In this document: positions 1 through 8,150 of the stretch, piece after piece
Numbering within the stretch: position 1 is the first letter of the stretch
How the letters are laid out: each line of letters starts with the position of its first letter
From: Pseudoalteromonas sp.
GTDB taxonomy: Bacteria; Pseudomonadota; Gammaproteobacteria; Enterobacterales; Alteromonadaceae
Length of the DNA stretch: 64,000 nt
Direction of reading: 5' to 3'
Assembly (NCBI RefSeq): GCF_018402495.1
Contig: NZ_JAGYIU010000001.1
Location: 186,001 to 250,000, forward strand
Made by a program: the position numbers and the translations under genes
Notes under the pieces: generated by a model
Database searches by the model: none
Told to the model about the DNA's origin: nothing
The model's input: only the letters and a program-made list of their open reading frames with translations

Positions 1-2
1 AC

Positions 3-146
3 GCACCAGTGAGTGACACCATTGAGCCACAAATGAAGCAAAATATTACCATGGCCCAAGCACAGAAAAACTACACGGTATTTATTGAGTCACTCAAGCA
101 ACAAGCTGATCTCAATGTACCAAAAACAGCGCAACCTGTTGAATAA
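3..146 (+). CDS. C-terminal end of a protein running in from outside the window, possibly PpiD
   Basis: An open frame enters from the left edge and ends with TAA, giving 47 residues. The final segment reads as an amphipathic helix ending in a motif like ESLKQQADLNV, which resembles the last helix of PpiD/SurA-type periplasmic prolyl isomerases. That identity is a guess from a short tail. The gene runs toward the sap operon on the other strand, and the two share the terminator at 162-190. Confidence 0.5.
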   Translation, partial: APVSDTIEPQMKQNITMAQAQKNYTVFIESLKQQADLNVPKTAQPVE

Positions 147-161
147 GGCATGAGCTAAATT

Positions 162-190
162 AAAAAAGGCGCCATCTGGCGCCTTTTTTG
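162..190. terminator. Bidirectional rho-independent terminator
   Basis: A perfect 12-bp inverted repeat (AAAAAAGGCGCC, loop ATCT, GGCGCCTTTTTT) lies between two converging genes. The A-run on one side and T-run on the other let it end both the upstream plus-strand gene and the sap operon on the minus strand. Confidence 0.9.
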
Positions 191-198
191 TTTTTGTC

Positions 199-960
199 TT
201 AACAGCTTAGTAAGCGTTGAGTGATCTTTGATTGTGGGCTTTGAAAAATAGTTTCTGTGTCACCGTATTCAACAATTTCACCTTTGTTGAGCACAACTAG
301 TTGGTCGCTAATATGACGTACTAAACTTAAATGATGAGTGATCAAAATATAGGTTAAACCAGTTTCTAGCTGCAGTTTGAGTAATAAGTTTACTATTTGC
401 GCTCTTACAGAGGGGTCAAGCGACGAAAGCGCTTCGTCGAGTACAACAACCTTAGGGTCTAAAATAAGTGCACGAGCGAGCGCTACACGTTGTAATTGCC
501 CAATACTAAACATATGCGGATAATATTGTTGGTGATCAACCAATAAACCCACCTTAAGTAACGTACTATCAATTTTTTCGCTGCGCTGAGCTTGATCAAA
601 ATCAGTATTAAATTTTAGGCAATCATCAAGCATTTCTGCAATGGTCAGTGCTGGGTTTAGTGAGGTGGCTGAATCTTGAAAAATCATCCGAATATAACGA
701 CACTGAGCATCGCGCTGACCGTTATTTTCAATGGTGTTATTTTCTAATAATATTTGTCCGCTGTCTGCACTATAAGCACCGACTAACAGTTTAGCAAGGG
801 TACTTTTTCCTGAGCCCGTTTCACCAATAATGGCAATCGTTTCACCTTTACCAATACTAAATGAGATATTTTTTAGTACCTCAAATTTTTTACGGTTAAA
901 TAAGCCCGCACGTATGTTAAAGGTTTTTGACAAGGCCTGAACTTTTAACAGAGGTTGCAT
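199..960 (-). CDS. sapF: Peptide ABC transporter ATP-binding protein SapF
   Basis: Second ATPase subunit of the Sap importer, which takes up peptides including antimicrobial peptides through the inner membrane. The 253-residue protein has a Walker A GETGSGKS (about residues 46-53), a Q-loop IFQDSA, a degenerate signature SIGQLQR (152-158), and Walker B VVVLDEA (171-177) with the D-loop after it. A non-canonical signature is normal for SapF. It is the last gene of sapABCDF: its start overlaps the end of sapD by one base, and the two-way terminator at 162-190 follows. It could be called an OppF/DppF-like ATPase, but the full sap gene order supports SapF. Confidence 0.93.
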   Translation of the reverse strand: MQPLLKVQALSKTFNIRAGLFNRKKFEVLKNISFSIGKGETIAIIGETGSGKSTLAKLLVGAYSADSGQILLENNTIENNGQRDAQCRYIRMIFQDSATSLNPALTIAEMLDDCLKFNTDFDQAQRSEKIDSTLLKVGLLVDHQQYYPHMFSIGQLQRVALARALILDPKVVVLDEALSSLDPSVRAQIVNLLLKLQLETGLTYILITHHLSLVRHISDQLVVLNKGEIVEYGDTETIFQSPQSKITQRLLSC

Positions 961-1952
961 TATTTTACTTCCTTGATCAATGGAAAGTGACAGGCATAAC
1001 TATGGCCATGGTGCTTAGAGAGTTTAGGGGCAACCACACACTCTTTTTGTGCTTGTGGGCAACGTGGGCCCAAACGGCAACCAATAGGTAGATGTTGTAA
1101 TGTCGGTATGGTGCCCTTAAGCGCGTAAAAAGGTTCTTTATGGGCTAAGCCATGCTCATAATCAGGTAAGCTTTTTAATAGCGCTTGTGTGTACGGATGA
1201 CGTGGTTGACTAAAAATGCGCTGCGTTGGTCCAGCCTCAACCATTTGTCCACAATATAAAACATGAATACCGTGCGACCAATTCACTATTTCTTCTAGCT
1301 CGTGAGAAATCATCAAAATAGACATGTTTTTTAGCTGATTCAGACTTTTTAATAACCTAAATACTTGCGCACGAGTGGTACTTTCTAGCGCGGTTGTTGG
1401 CTCGTCGGCGATCAACAATTTAGGTGTACGTGCAATGGCCATGGCTATCATGACTTTTTGGCAAACGCCCTCGGAGAGTTCATGTGGGTAGCTATCAAGT
1501 ACCGCTTCATGATTTTTAATACCCACTTTGTGTATTAAGGCTTTAACACGGTCTTTACGCGCTCGGTTTCGTTTTAAGAAAAACCCTGTGGTGGCCACTT
1601 CGGGCAGTGTTTCAGCTATTTGATTAAATATTTTTGCGGTAGGGTCAAGGCAACGACTTGGGTCTTGATAAATCATCGCAATATCTTGGCTGACGGTTTT
1701 ACGGCGCTGCTCTGGTGTTAGGCGCATTAAATCGACACCACGCCAATGCATTCTATCGGCGGTTATCACCCAGCGCTCATTCAGCACACCTACAATCGCT
1801 TTTGCAATTAAGCTTTTGCCTGAGCCTGATTCTCCCACTAGAGCGTGTACTTCGCCTTCTTTTAAACTAAAACTTACGCGGTCAACTGCGCGAATTGTCG
1901 TTTCAGCTGTTTGCAGCTCAATAGTTAAGTTTCGAATATCTAGTAAATGCAT
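960..1952 (-). CDS. sapD: Peptide ABC transporter ATP-binding protein SapD
   Basis: First ATPase of the Sap peptide importer; in E. coli SapD also supports Trk potassium uptake (family knowledge). The 330-residue protein has Walker A GESGSGKS (40-47), a Q-loop IYQDPSR, the SapD-type signature LSEGVCQKVMIA, Walker B LLIADEP and an H-loop. The C-terminal oligopeptide-transport extension carries the conserved CRLGPRCP...YACHFP cysteine pattern. It lies directly after sapC, with its start against sapC's stop, and overlaps sapF by one base, so translation is probably coupled. Confidence 0.94.
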   Translation of the reverse strand: MHLLDIRNLTIELQTAETTIRAVDRVSFSLKEGEVHALVGESGSGKSLIAKAIVGVLNERWVITADRMHWRGVDLMRLTPEQRRKTVSQDIAMIYQDPSRCLDPTAKIFNQIAETLPEVATTGFFLKRNRARKDRVKALIHKVGIKNHEAVLDSYPHELSEGVCQKVMIAMAIARTPKLLIADEPTTALESTTRAQVFRLLKSLNQLKNMSILMISHELEEIVNWSHGIHVLYCGQMVEAGPTQRIFSQPRHPYTQALLKSLPDYEHGLAHKEPFYALKGTIPTLQHLPIGCRLGPRCPQAQKECVVAPKLSKHHGHSYACHFPLIKEVK

Positions 1953-2846
1953 TTAATCAGCCTTACGCGCTTGTAAAACTTTGCGAAGTCCATCACCCAC
2001 TAAGTTTGTTGAAAGTACGGCTAAAAATAATAATACACCCGGAAGCGCGACCGTCCATGGTGCTAAATAAATAAGCCCTAAGTTTTCGGCTAAAATAGCG
2101 CCCCATTCTGTCGTGGGGGGTTGAGCGCCAAGCTTTAAAAATCCCAGTGCGGCAATATCTAAAATAGCTGTAGAAAGTGCCATTGTAAAAATAACCACAA
2201 TATACTCATACACATTAGGAAAAATACCACGGGATAAAATATGCCAATTTGAGGCGCCATCAAGTCGATACGCAGTGACGTAATCTTTACCTAGCTCATC
2301 AACGATTAGATTTCTGATGGAATGAATAAATTGTGGTAACAGTGCTAAAATAATTGCCCAAACGGTATTCATCAGTCCAGGACCGAGTATGGCAATAATA
2401 ATAATGGCCAGTAATAATGACGGAATGGATAAAGTCACATCAAGTAAATGGTTCAAAAAACTAGCGCGTAGTCCTTTGCTAATACCAGCAAATGTACCAA
2501 CTAATACACCAATCATGGTGGTAATTAGCGCAGCCACTACCGACAAACCAAAAGTATAAGTTGCGCCATTCATTAAACGTGAAAGTACATCTCTGCCTAA
2601 ATCATCAGTACCTAAAATAAACCGCACATCGCCCATTTCATTCCACGAAGGAGGCAGTAACAAGGCATCACTGTGCTGTTGATTTACCCCATAGGGGGCA
2701 AGAAAAGGCGCTGTTGCGGCTAAAATACAAAAGGCAATAAACACCCATAGGCCAACCAATGCAGGGTGGTTATTTTTAAATTTTCGCCATAGTCTTGCTA
2801 ATGGCGATTTATTTGCATCTTCTGAAAATAAATTAAACTTTGCCAT
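1953..2846 (-). CDS. sapC: Peptide ABC transporter permease SapC
   Basis: Inner-membrane permease of the Sap importer (DppC/OppC type), 297 residues. It has the N-terminal OppC-like cytoplasmic stretch followed by a first membrane segment (about 33-51), then the binding-protein-dependent permease core with several hydrophobic helices. The EAA loop that contacts the ATPase is seen as YRLDGASNWHILSRGIFPN. Its start overlaps the end of sapB by 14 bp, typical of coupled permease pairs. Confidence 0.94.
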   Translation of the reverse strand: MAKFNLFSEDANKSPLARLWRKFKNNHPALVGLWVFIAFCILAATAPFLAPYGVNQQHSDALLLPPSWNEMGDVRFILGTDDLGRDVLSRLMNGATYTFGLSVVAALITTMIGVLVGTFAGISKGLRASFLNHLLDVTLSIPSLLLAIIIIAILGPGLMNTVWAIILALLPQFIHSIRNLIVDELGKDYVTAYRLDGASNWHILSRGIFPNVYEYIVVIFTMALSTAILDIAALGFLKLGAQPPTTEWGAILAENLGLIYLAPWTVALPGVLLFLAVLSTNLVGDGLRKVLQARKAD

Positions 2847-3867
2847 GCGCTTGGTTCCGTGACAGAGGATCGAGTAGGGTGTATGTTAGCTCGGCCATAA
2901 TGGTTGCAATAATAATAAATAAAGAGACGGCCATTAACCCGCCTTGTATGGCAGGATAGTCACGTTGGTAAATACTGTCGATTAACCAACGGCCAATTCC
3001 TGGCCATGAAAAAATAACTTCAGTGATCATAGCAAGGGTTATTAAGGTGCTAAACTGTAAGCCAATCTGCTTTATTACCGGTAGTAATGCATTTCTAAGG
3101 GCATGATGAATAATAAGTTGTCCACGATTAAGCCCTTTAGCTCGCGCTGTTTTTATATAGCTTTGATCCATTACTTTTAACATCGACTCGCGAGTAAACC
3201 TCACTAGTACAGTTGTTGGATACATAGCCAGTACAATAGTGGGTAAAGTCAAGTGATGAAGCGCATCAAGCATTGCCATGCCATTGTAGGGAAAATCAGC
3301 TAGTAAAATATCAACCAAGATAAACCCCGTACTGGCGGGTATTTCGTAAAGTAAGCTAACCCGGCCCGACATAGGAAACCAACCAAGCTTGAGAGAAAAC
3401 ACCATGATAAGGAGTAAAGCGAGCCAAAAAATAGGCATAGAATAGCCAACGATAGCTGTTGAGCTAATTAGTTTATCAGGCCATCTTTTGTAATAAGCCG
3501 ATGCCAAAATACCTAAAGGTACGCCCACTACAACAGAGATGAGTAGCGCATAAATGCTTAGCTCCAATGTTGCAGGAATTAAATCAAGGATATGCTTAAA
3601 TACACTATCGCCAGAAGCAAACGATACTCCCCAGTCGCCTTGCAGTATGCGGTCTAAAAATGCAATGTACTGAATAAAGTAGTTGCTATTAACGCGATAT
3701 TTTTCTTCTAATAGCGCGCTTTGTGCGAAGTTAGTGTTTGATACTCCACTTAAGTTACTTAATACATCGCCAGGGAATAAATAGCTTAGCGAAAAAGTGA
3801 ATATGCTTAGTAATAACACCATAAAAAACAACAGTCCGAGGCGGCGTAAAATATAATCTAATATCAT
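2833..3867 (-). CDS. sapB: Peptide ABC transporter permease SapB
   Basis: The other inner-membrane permease of the Sap importer (DppB/OppB type), 344 residues. It starts with the typical N-terminal membrane helix (about 8-30), then a periplasmic segment, then a five-helix core with the EAA loop ARAKGLNRGQLIIHHALRNA. It overlaps sapA by one base upstream and sapC by 14 bases downstream. Length and order match the sap operons of enterobacteria and vibrios. Confidence 0.94.
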   Translation of the reverse strand: MILDYILRRLGLLFFMVLLLSIFTFSLSYLFPGDVLSNLSGVSNTNFAQSALLEEKYRVNSNYFIQYIAFLDRILQGDWGVSFASGDSVFKHILDLIPATLELSIYALLISVVVGVPLGILASAYYKRWPDKLISSTAIVGYSMPIFWLALLLIMVFSLKLGWFPMSGRVSLLYEIPASTGFILVDILLADFPYNGMAMLDALHHLTLPTIVLAMYPTTVLVRFTRESMLKVMDQSYIKTARAKGLNRGQLIIHHALRNALLPVIKQIGLQFSTLITLAMITEVIFSWPGIGRWLIDSIYQRDYPAIQGGLMAVSLFIIIATIMAELTYTLLDPLSRNQAHGKV

Positions 3868-5480
3868 TACTTTTTCCTCGCATTCGCTAATGAAATCGCG
3901 CCAAACGGACCTAATGTGATCCCTTCAACCTCAGCACTGCTAGCCTGGAAACGCATGCCATGCGCTATTGGATACAAAGGTAATTGGTCAATAATCATAC
4001 TTTGTGCAGCGTCATAGTACTGTTTGCGCAAATTTAAATCGGTAGTATCCAACGCTTTGGTTAATAGTAAATCAAATTCAGGGTTACACCAGTTTGCTGG
4101 GTTTTTACCGCTAAATGTTGCGGTACAACTTAATAAAGGGCTAAAAAAGTTATCAGGATCGGGCGTATCAGCAGCCCAACCTAATAAAACGCTGTCGTGG
4201 CGATGCTCACCAATACGTTGAATAAAGGTGTTCCATTCGTACTCGACAATATTGACCTTAACACCAATTTTGCTTAAATCGCTTTGCATTAGCTCAGCCA
4301 TTTTTCGCGCATTGGGATTGTAAATACGGCTGACAGGCATAGCCCAAATGCTCATATTAAACCCTTTTGGAAACCCAGCTTCAGTTAATAGTTTTTTTGC
4401 AAGTTGTGGATCGAAAGTTGGCATGTTCTTCTGTGGTTCAAACGCCCACGACGTTGGCGGCAACATGGATTGCGCTCGAAGCCCATTACCGTAGTAAACT
4501 GCTTGCATTATTTTATCTACATCAATGGCATGAACGAGAGCTTGGCGAACCTTGAGGTTATCAAACGGAGGGCGCTCGGTATTAAATGCCCAGTAACCAA
4601 TATTTAAGTTAGTTTCTTTTTCAACATTTATGTCCTCACGCTGAGCTAAAATACTCAATTGGGCACTGCTAGGGTGCGCAGTTACATCGCATTCTTTAGT
4701 TAATATTTTTGCAATACGGGTGGTGCCATTAGGCGTAATATCGTAAACCAACTGCTCAAGTGCTACCTCATGCTTCCAATAATCAGGGTTCTTATAAAAG
4801 CGAACTAAATGGTCGCGCCGATACTCTTTGTAAATGAAAGGGCCAGTACCAACAGGGTATTGATCAAATAAGTTTTCTTGATTATTAGCTTTGAGCGCCA
4901 TCGCGTATTCTTTAGAGAGTACGACGGCAAAGTCGGTGGCCATATTGGCTAAAAAACTGCTTTCAGGGTTAAATAATTCAAATCGCACTTGGTGATCAGA
5001 CACTCTGACAATTTTACGGATCAGTTGGTCAAGACCGACGCTTTGAAAGTAGGGATAATTAGCATCACCGACAAAATGATAAGGATTGTATACATCAAAT
5101 AAGCGGCTGAAAGTGAAAATAACATCATCAGCGTTAAACTCGCGGGTTGGAGTAAAATACGCGGTGGTATGAAATTTAACACCTTTGCGTAGTGTAAAAG
5201 TAACAGACTTACCGTCTTTACTAATTTTCCAGTCGGTGGCTAGTTCGCTTTTAAATTGGGCGGTTACGGGGTCAATACTAATTAACCGGTCGTATAACTG
5301 GTTAGCAATTATATCAATAGTCGACCCTGTCGTTGTAACTTGTGGGTTAAACGACACAGGATTTGCCTCGGCGCAATAAACAAGGCCTTGACTCTTCTCT
5401 TCTAAGATTTCTTCTTTACTATCAATGCAACCGAATAAACTCAATGATAGTAAAGCAAGTAATAATTTATGCACCCGCAC
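3867..5480 (-). CDS. sapA: Sap peptide transport periplasmic-binding protein, probably a lipoprotein
   Basis: Solute-binding component of the Sap importer (SBP family 5, DppA/OppA-like), 537 residues. The N-terminus is a short hydrophobic signal ending in LSLFGC, a good lipobox, so the protein is probably anchored to the membrane by a lipid rather than free in the periplasm. The body has the family pattern, for example the YDRLISIDPVT region and DNLKVRQALVHAIDVDKIM. The predicted start is GTG. The gene begins only 5 bases after the pspF stop, so the ribosome binding site lies inside the end of pspF and sap is probably co-transcribed with pspF. Confidence 0.93.
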   Translation of the reverse strand: MRVHKLLLALLSLSLFGCIDSKEEILEEKSQGLVYCAEANPVSFNPQVTTTGSTIDIIANQLYDRLISIDPVTAQFKSELATDWKISKDGKSVTFTLRKGVKFHTTAYFTPTREFNADDVIFTFSRLFDVYNPYHFVGDANYPYFQSVGLDQLIRKIVRVSDHQVRFELFNPESSFLANMATDFAVVLSKEYAMALKANNQENLFDQYPVGTGPFIYKEYRRDHLVRFYKNPDYWKHEVALEQLVYDITPNGTTRIAKILTKECDVTAHPSSAQLSILAQREDINVEKETNLNIGYWAFNTERPPFDNLKVRQALVHAIDVDKIMQAVYYGNGLRAQSMLPPTSWAFEPQKNMPTFDPQLAKKLLTEAGFPKGFNMSIWAMPVSRIYNPNARKMAELMQSDLSKIGVKVNIVEYEWNTFIQRIGEHRHDSVLLGWAADTPDPDNFFSPLLSCTATFSGKNPANWCNPEFDLLLTKALDTTDLNLRKQYYDAAQSMIIDQLPLYPIAHGMRFQASSAEVEGITLGPFGAISLANARKK

Positions 5481-5485
5481 AACCT

Positions 5486-6550
5486 CTATTGTTCAAGCAA
5501 ATTGTATTTTTTCAAATAACCACGTAGTTGATGATACGTCAAACCCAGTACTTCTGCAGTCTTCTTTTGATTAAATTGGCTATGTTCTAATGCTTTTTTT
5601 ATTAATGTTATTTCAAATTCATTAGAGAGCGTTTTTAAGTCACAAGGAAACTCTGGTTCTTGGCTATTTGAGCTTTGCATTTCAGGTGTGTGTGTAGGCT
5701 GAGTTTGAGTCGGTTCAGTGTGAACTGCAACAGGAGTTTGTGCATGTTTAATACGTGCTTTGGGTCTAAAACGACTTTCAAAAGGGTCTAATATAATTTT
5801 ATGTACAGGAATATGCTCATTGCCATGGCGGTAAAGGCTGCGTTCTACTACATTTTTGAGCTCACGCACATTACCCGGCCACTCATAACTGAGCAAACTT
5901 TCTTGTGCGCTGCGCGTAAAGCCACTAAATAGTGCCCACTCTAGATCGCGTGCCATGTTCATTGCAAATTGCTCAGCCAGTAACATAATATCGTCTTGGC
6001 GTTCGCGTAGCGGCGGAAGGGTAATGACATCAAACGCGAGTCGATCGAGTAAGTCGCTTCTAAATTCACCTTGCTGTGCTAAATGGGGTAAGTCTTCATT
6101 CGTTGCACAGACTAAGCGAGTATCTACTTTAACTGTTTGTTTGCCACCCACACGCTCAAACTCACCGTACTCGATTACCCTTAACAGCTTTTCTTGCACT
6201 AAGGCAGAAGTATTTGCCAACTCATCTAAAAACAAGGTGCCGTTATTAGCACGCTCAAAACGGCCTTCATGGCGTTTACTGGCGCCGGTAAATGCACCGC
6301 TTTCATGACCAAATAACTCGCTTTCGAGTAGGTTTTCGTTTAATGCCGCACAGTTGAGTTTTATATAATTTTGGTCCCAGCGCTTGGATAAAAAGTGTAA
6401 ACGTGCTGCAATAAGCTCTTTACCAGTACCGCGTTCACCAATAATAAGTACGGGTTTATCTAGGTGTGCTAGCTGCGAGACCTGATCAAGAACCGATAAA
6501 AAGCTATCTGATTGGCCGAGCAAATTATCCTGTTGGCGGTATTGACTCAT
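5486..6550 (-). CDS. pspF: Phage shock protein operon transcriptional activator PspF
   Basis: Sigma-54 enhancer-binding activator of the psp genes; in E. coli it is held inactive by PspA and released by membrane stress. The 354-residue protein lacks a receiver domain, as expected for PspF. The AAA+ domain starts almost at once, with Walker A GERGTGKE, the sigma-54 contact loop GAFTGA, Walker B GTLFLDE and the GNVREL motif. A linker rich in T, P and Q (about 275-300) precedes a Fis-type helix-turn-helix (KKTAEVLGLTYHQLRGYLKKY). It diverges from pspA, and its downstream neighbours are the sap genes. Confidence 0.95.
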   Translation of the reverse strand: MSQYRQQDNLLGQSDSFLSVLDQVSQLAHLDKPVLIIGERGTGKELIAARLHFLSKRWDQNYIKLNCAALNENLLESELFGHESGAFTGASKRHEGRFERANNGTLFLDELANTSALVQEKLLRVIEYGEFERVGGKQTVKVDTRLVCATNEDLPHLAQQGEFRSDLLDRLAFDVITLPPLRERQDDIMLLAEQFAMNMARDLEWALFSGFTRSAQESLLSYEWPGNVRELKNVVERSLYRHGNEHIPVHKIILDPFESRFRPKARIKHAQTPVAVHTEPTQTQPTHTPEMQSSNSQEPEFPCDLKTLSNEFEITLIKKALEHSQFNQKKTAEVLGLTYHQLRGYLKKYNLLEQ

Positions 6551-6672
6551 ATTTCCTAACTCTTAGTCATTTTTACTAACAGTTAGTGTATTTCATTATG
6601 GTAGATAACAAAAGTAATTTGTAGTTTTCATTTAAGTGCTTGAAACTTATTGCTATTTTTAAATTTTAAAAG

Positions 6673-6689
6673 TTGGCAAGCATATTGAT
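6673..6689 (+). promoter_or_regulatory. Sigma-54 promoter of pspABC
   Basis: The sequence TTGGCAAG-CATA-TTGAT has the -24 GG and the -12 G separated by the required ten bases, close to the sigma-54 consensus (TGGCACG-N4-TTGCA). The -12 element has GA instead of GC. It sits about 50 bases before the pspA start in the pspF-pspA divergent region, exactly where PspF-dependent control of pspA is expected. Confidence 0.82.
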
Positions 6690-6736
6690 ACTAATAAAAG
6701 CAGACACATTTAGATTAAATAATAGAGGTATATGTT

Positions 6737-7396
6737 ATGGGAATTTTTTCACGTTTTGCAGACATTGTTAATTCTAATATCAATGCCATTTTAGATAAAG
6801 CAGAAGACCCTGAAAAAATGGTTCGTCTTATTATCCAAGAGATGGAAGATACACTGGTAGAGGTACGCTCTACATCAGCAAAAACACTCGCTGAGAAAAA
6901 AGAATTAGTACGTCGCGTAGATACACTAAAAGCCCAAGTAAACGATTGGCAAGACAAAGCCGAACTGGCACTGAGCAAAGATCGTGACGATTTAGCACGC
7001 TCAGCCTTACTTGAAAAGCAAAAATCAGCCGATGCTGTCGCTGCCCTAGAAAGTGAACTTGATCATGTAGAGTCTCATATTGAAAAGCTTCAACAAGAGG
7101 TTACTACATTACAAGAGAAGCTAGCGGATGCCAAAGCACGTCAAAAAGCGATCATTTTACGTCAACGCTCGGCTGAGTCGCGCCTTGAAGTTAAAAAAGC
7201 GCTTGATAGTTCAAAAGTAGAGGATGCACTTAATCGTTTTGAACGCTACGAAACTAAAATTGATGGACTAGAATCTCAGATAGAGTCTTACGATTTAGGT
7301 AAAAAAACGTTAGCGGATGAAATTGCAGACTTACAAAAGAATGAAAAAATTGATGACGAGTTAGCTGAACTTAAAAAGAAACTCGCGAATAAATAA
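6737..7396 (+). CDS. pspA: Phage shock protein A, membrane-repair and PspF-inhibiting protein
   Basis: Peripheral inner-membrane protein of the PspA/ESCRT-III family, 219 residues (E. coli 222). Nearly the whole protein is long, charged, helical coiled coil. The N-terminal amphipathic helix MGIFSRFADIVNSNINAILD is the membrane-binding part, followed by the conserved DPEKMVRLIIQEME segment. It is the first gene after the sigma-54 promoter and is followed by a hairpin before pspB, so it is probably made in excess over pspB and pspC. Confidence 0.97.
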   Translation: MGIFSRFADIVNSNINAILDKAEDPEKMVRLIIQEMEDTLVEVRSTSAKTLAEKKELVRRVDTLKAQVNDWQDKAELALSKDRDDLARSALLEKQKSADAVAALESELDHVESHIEKLQQEVTTLQEKLADAKARQKAIILRQRSAESRLEVKKALDSSKVEDALNRFERYETKIDGLESQIESYDLGKKTLADEIADLQKNEKIDDELAELKKKLANK

Positions 7397-7403
7397 AAGT
7401 ATA

Positions 7404-7424
7404 TCAGGGGCCACGTGCCCCTGA
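7404..7424 (+). other. Hairpin between pspA and pspB
   Basis: An 8-bp GC-rich inverted repeat (TCAGGGGC / GCCCCTGA) with a 5-base loop lies 8 bases after the pspA stop. No T-run follows, so it looks like an mRNA-stabilising or processing hairpin at the 3' end of pspA rather than a full terminator. Confidence 0.6.
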
Positions 7425-7459
7425 GATTAACATTGAATACGGATTGTCAGGAGAGGATT

Positions 7460-7693
7460 ATGTTTGATCCAGAGATATTAGTTGCCCCCTTTATCTTGTT
7501 TATGATTTTTGTTGCACCACTTTGGCTAATTTTACACTACCGAAGCAAAAAGCAAGTAAGTCAAGGGTTGAGTGAGCATGAACATCGCCAGTTATTAGAG
7601 CTTGCACAAAAAGCTGAAAAAATGGCTGATAGAGTAGAAACATTAGAAGCGTTGCTTGATCAAGAGTCACCTCAGTGGAGACAAAAAGTATGA
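7460..7693 (+). CDS. pspB: Phage shock protein B, inner-membrane regulator
   Basis: Small membrane protein that works with PspC to sense envelope stress and relieve PspA inhibition of PspF. I place the start at the ATG at 7460 (77 residues, beginning MFDPEILVAP) because a good Shine-Dalgarno AGGAGAGG precedes it; a longer in-frame reading from 7415 has no such support. One membrane helix (about 5-25) is followed by a cytoplasmic coiled-coil helix rich in E, Q, K and R. The stop overlaps the pspC start in ATGA. Confidence 0.93.
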   Translation: MFDPEILVAPFILFMIFVAPLWLILHYRSKKQVSQGLSEHEHRQLLELAQKAEKMADRVETLEALLDQESPQWRQKV

Positions 7694-8088
7694 ACACTAA
7701 ACGCGAATTATTCAGAGACCCACAACGCGGCAAAATAGCGGGCGTATGTGCCGGTTTAAGTGACTACTTTAATATGGAGTTATGGTTAGTTCGCATTATA
7801 TTTGTTAGTGCGGTTCTGCTAACGGGTGGCCCATTATTTGTGGTAGCGTATATTGCAGCGTGGTTTATTTTAGATAAAAAGCCTGCCGCAACCCATAAAA
7901 CGCATTCAACGTACAGCGATGACCCACTAGAAGTGAAGTTTAAAGTATGGCAAAAGGGCGAGCCACCTCGACGCGCATTACAAGATTTAAAAGAACGTTT
8001 AACGCGTGTGGATGTTCGCTTACAGGAAATGGAACGTTATGTTACTTCAAGCGAATTTACGGTCAGTCGTGAAATTAATAAACTTTAA
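7690..8088 (+). CDS. pspC: Phage shock protein C, PspC-domain membrane protein
   Basis: Envelope-stress transducer, 132 residues from the ATG at 7690, which overlaps the pspB stop (ATGA). The N-terminus has the PspC domain pattern REL.RDPQRGKIAGVCAGLSDYF, followed by a hydrophobic membrane segment (about 35-65) and a C-terminal charged, heptad-like helix. Domain order and length match PspC of E. coli and Vibrio. An in-frame start 15 bases upstream is possible but would overlap pspB more than usual. Confidence 0.94.
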   Translation: MNTKRELFRDPQRGKIAGVCAGLSDYFNMELWLVRIIFVSAVLLTGGPLFVVAYIAAWFILDKKPAATHKTHSTYSDDPLEVKFKVWQKGEPPRRALQDLKERLTRVDVRLQEMERYVTSSEFTVSREINKL

Positions 8089-8150
8089 GGATTGATAAGC
8101 ACCTTGTTTGTAACGTGACTAATTACGGCAGATAGGGTGTAAAACACTTT

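Noticed and set aside
199..1952. Degenerate ABC signature motifs in SapF (SIGQLQR) and SapD (LSEGVCQK) as a sign of decay
   Set aside because: E. coli SapD and SapF show similar deviations, so this is a family trait.
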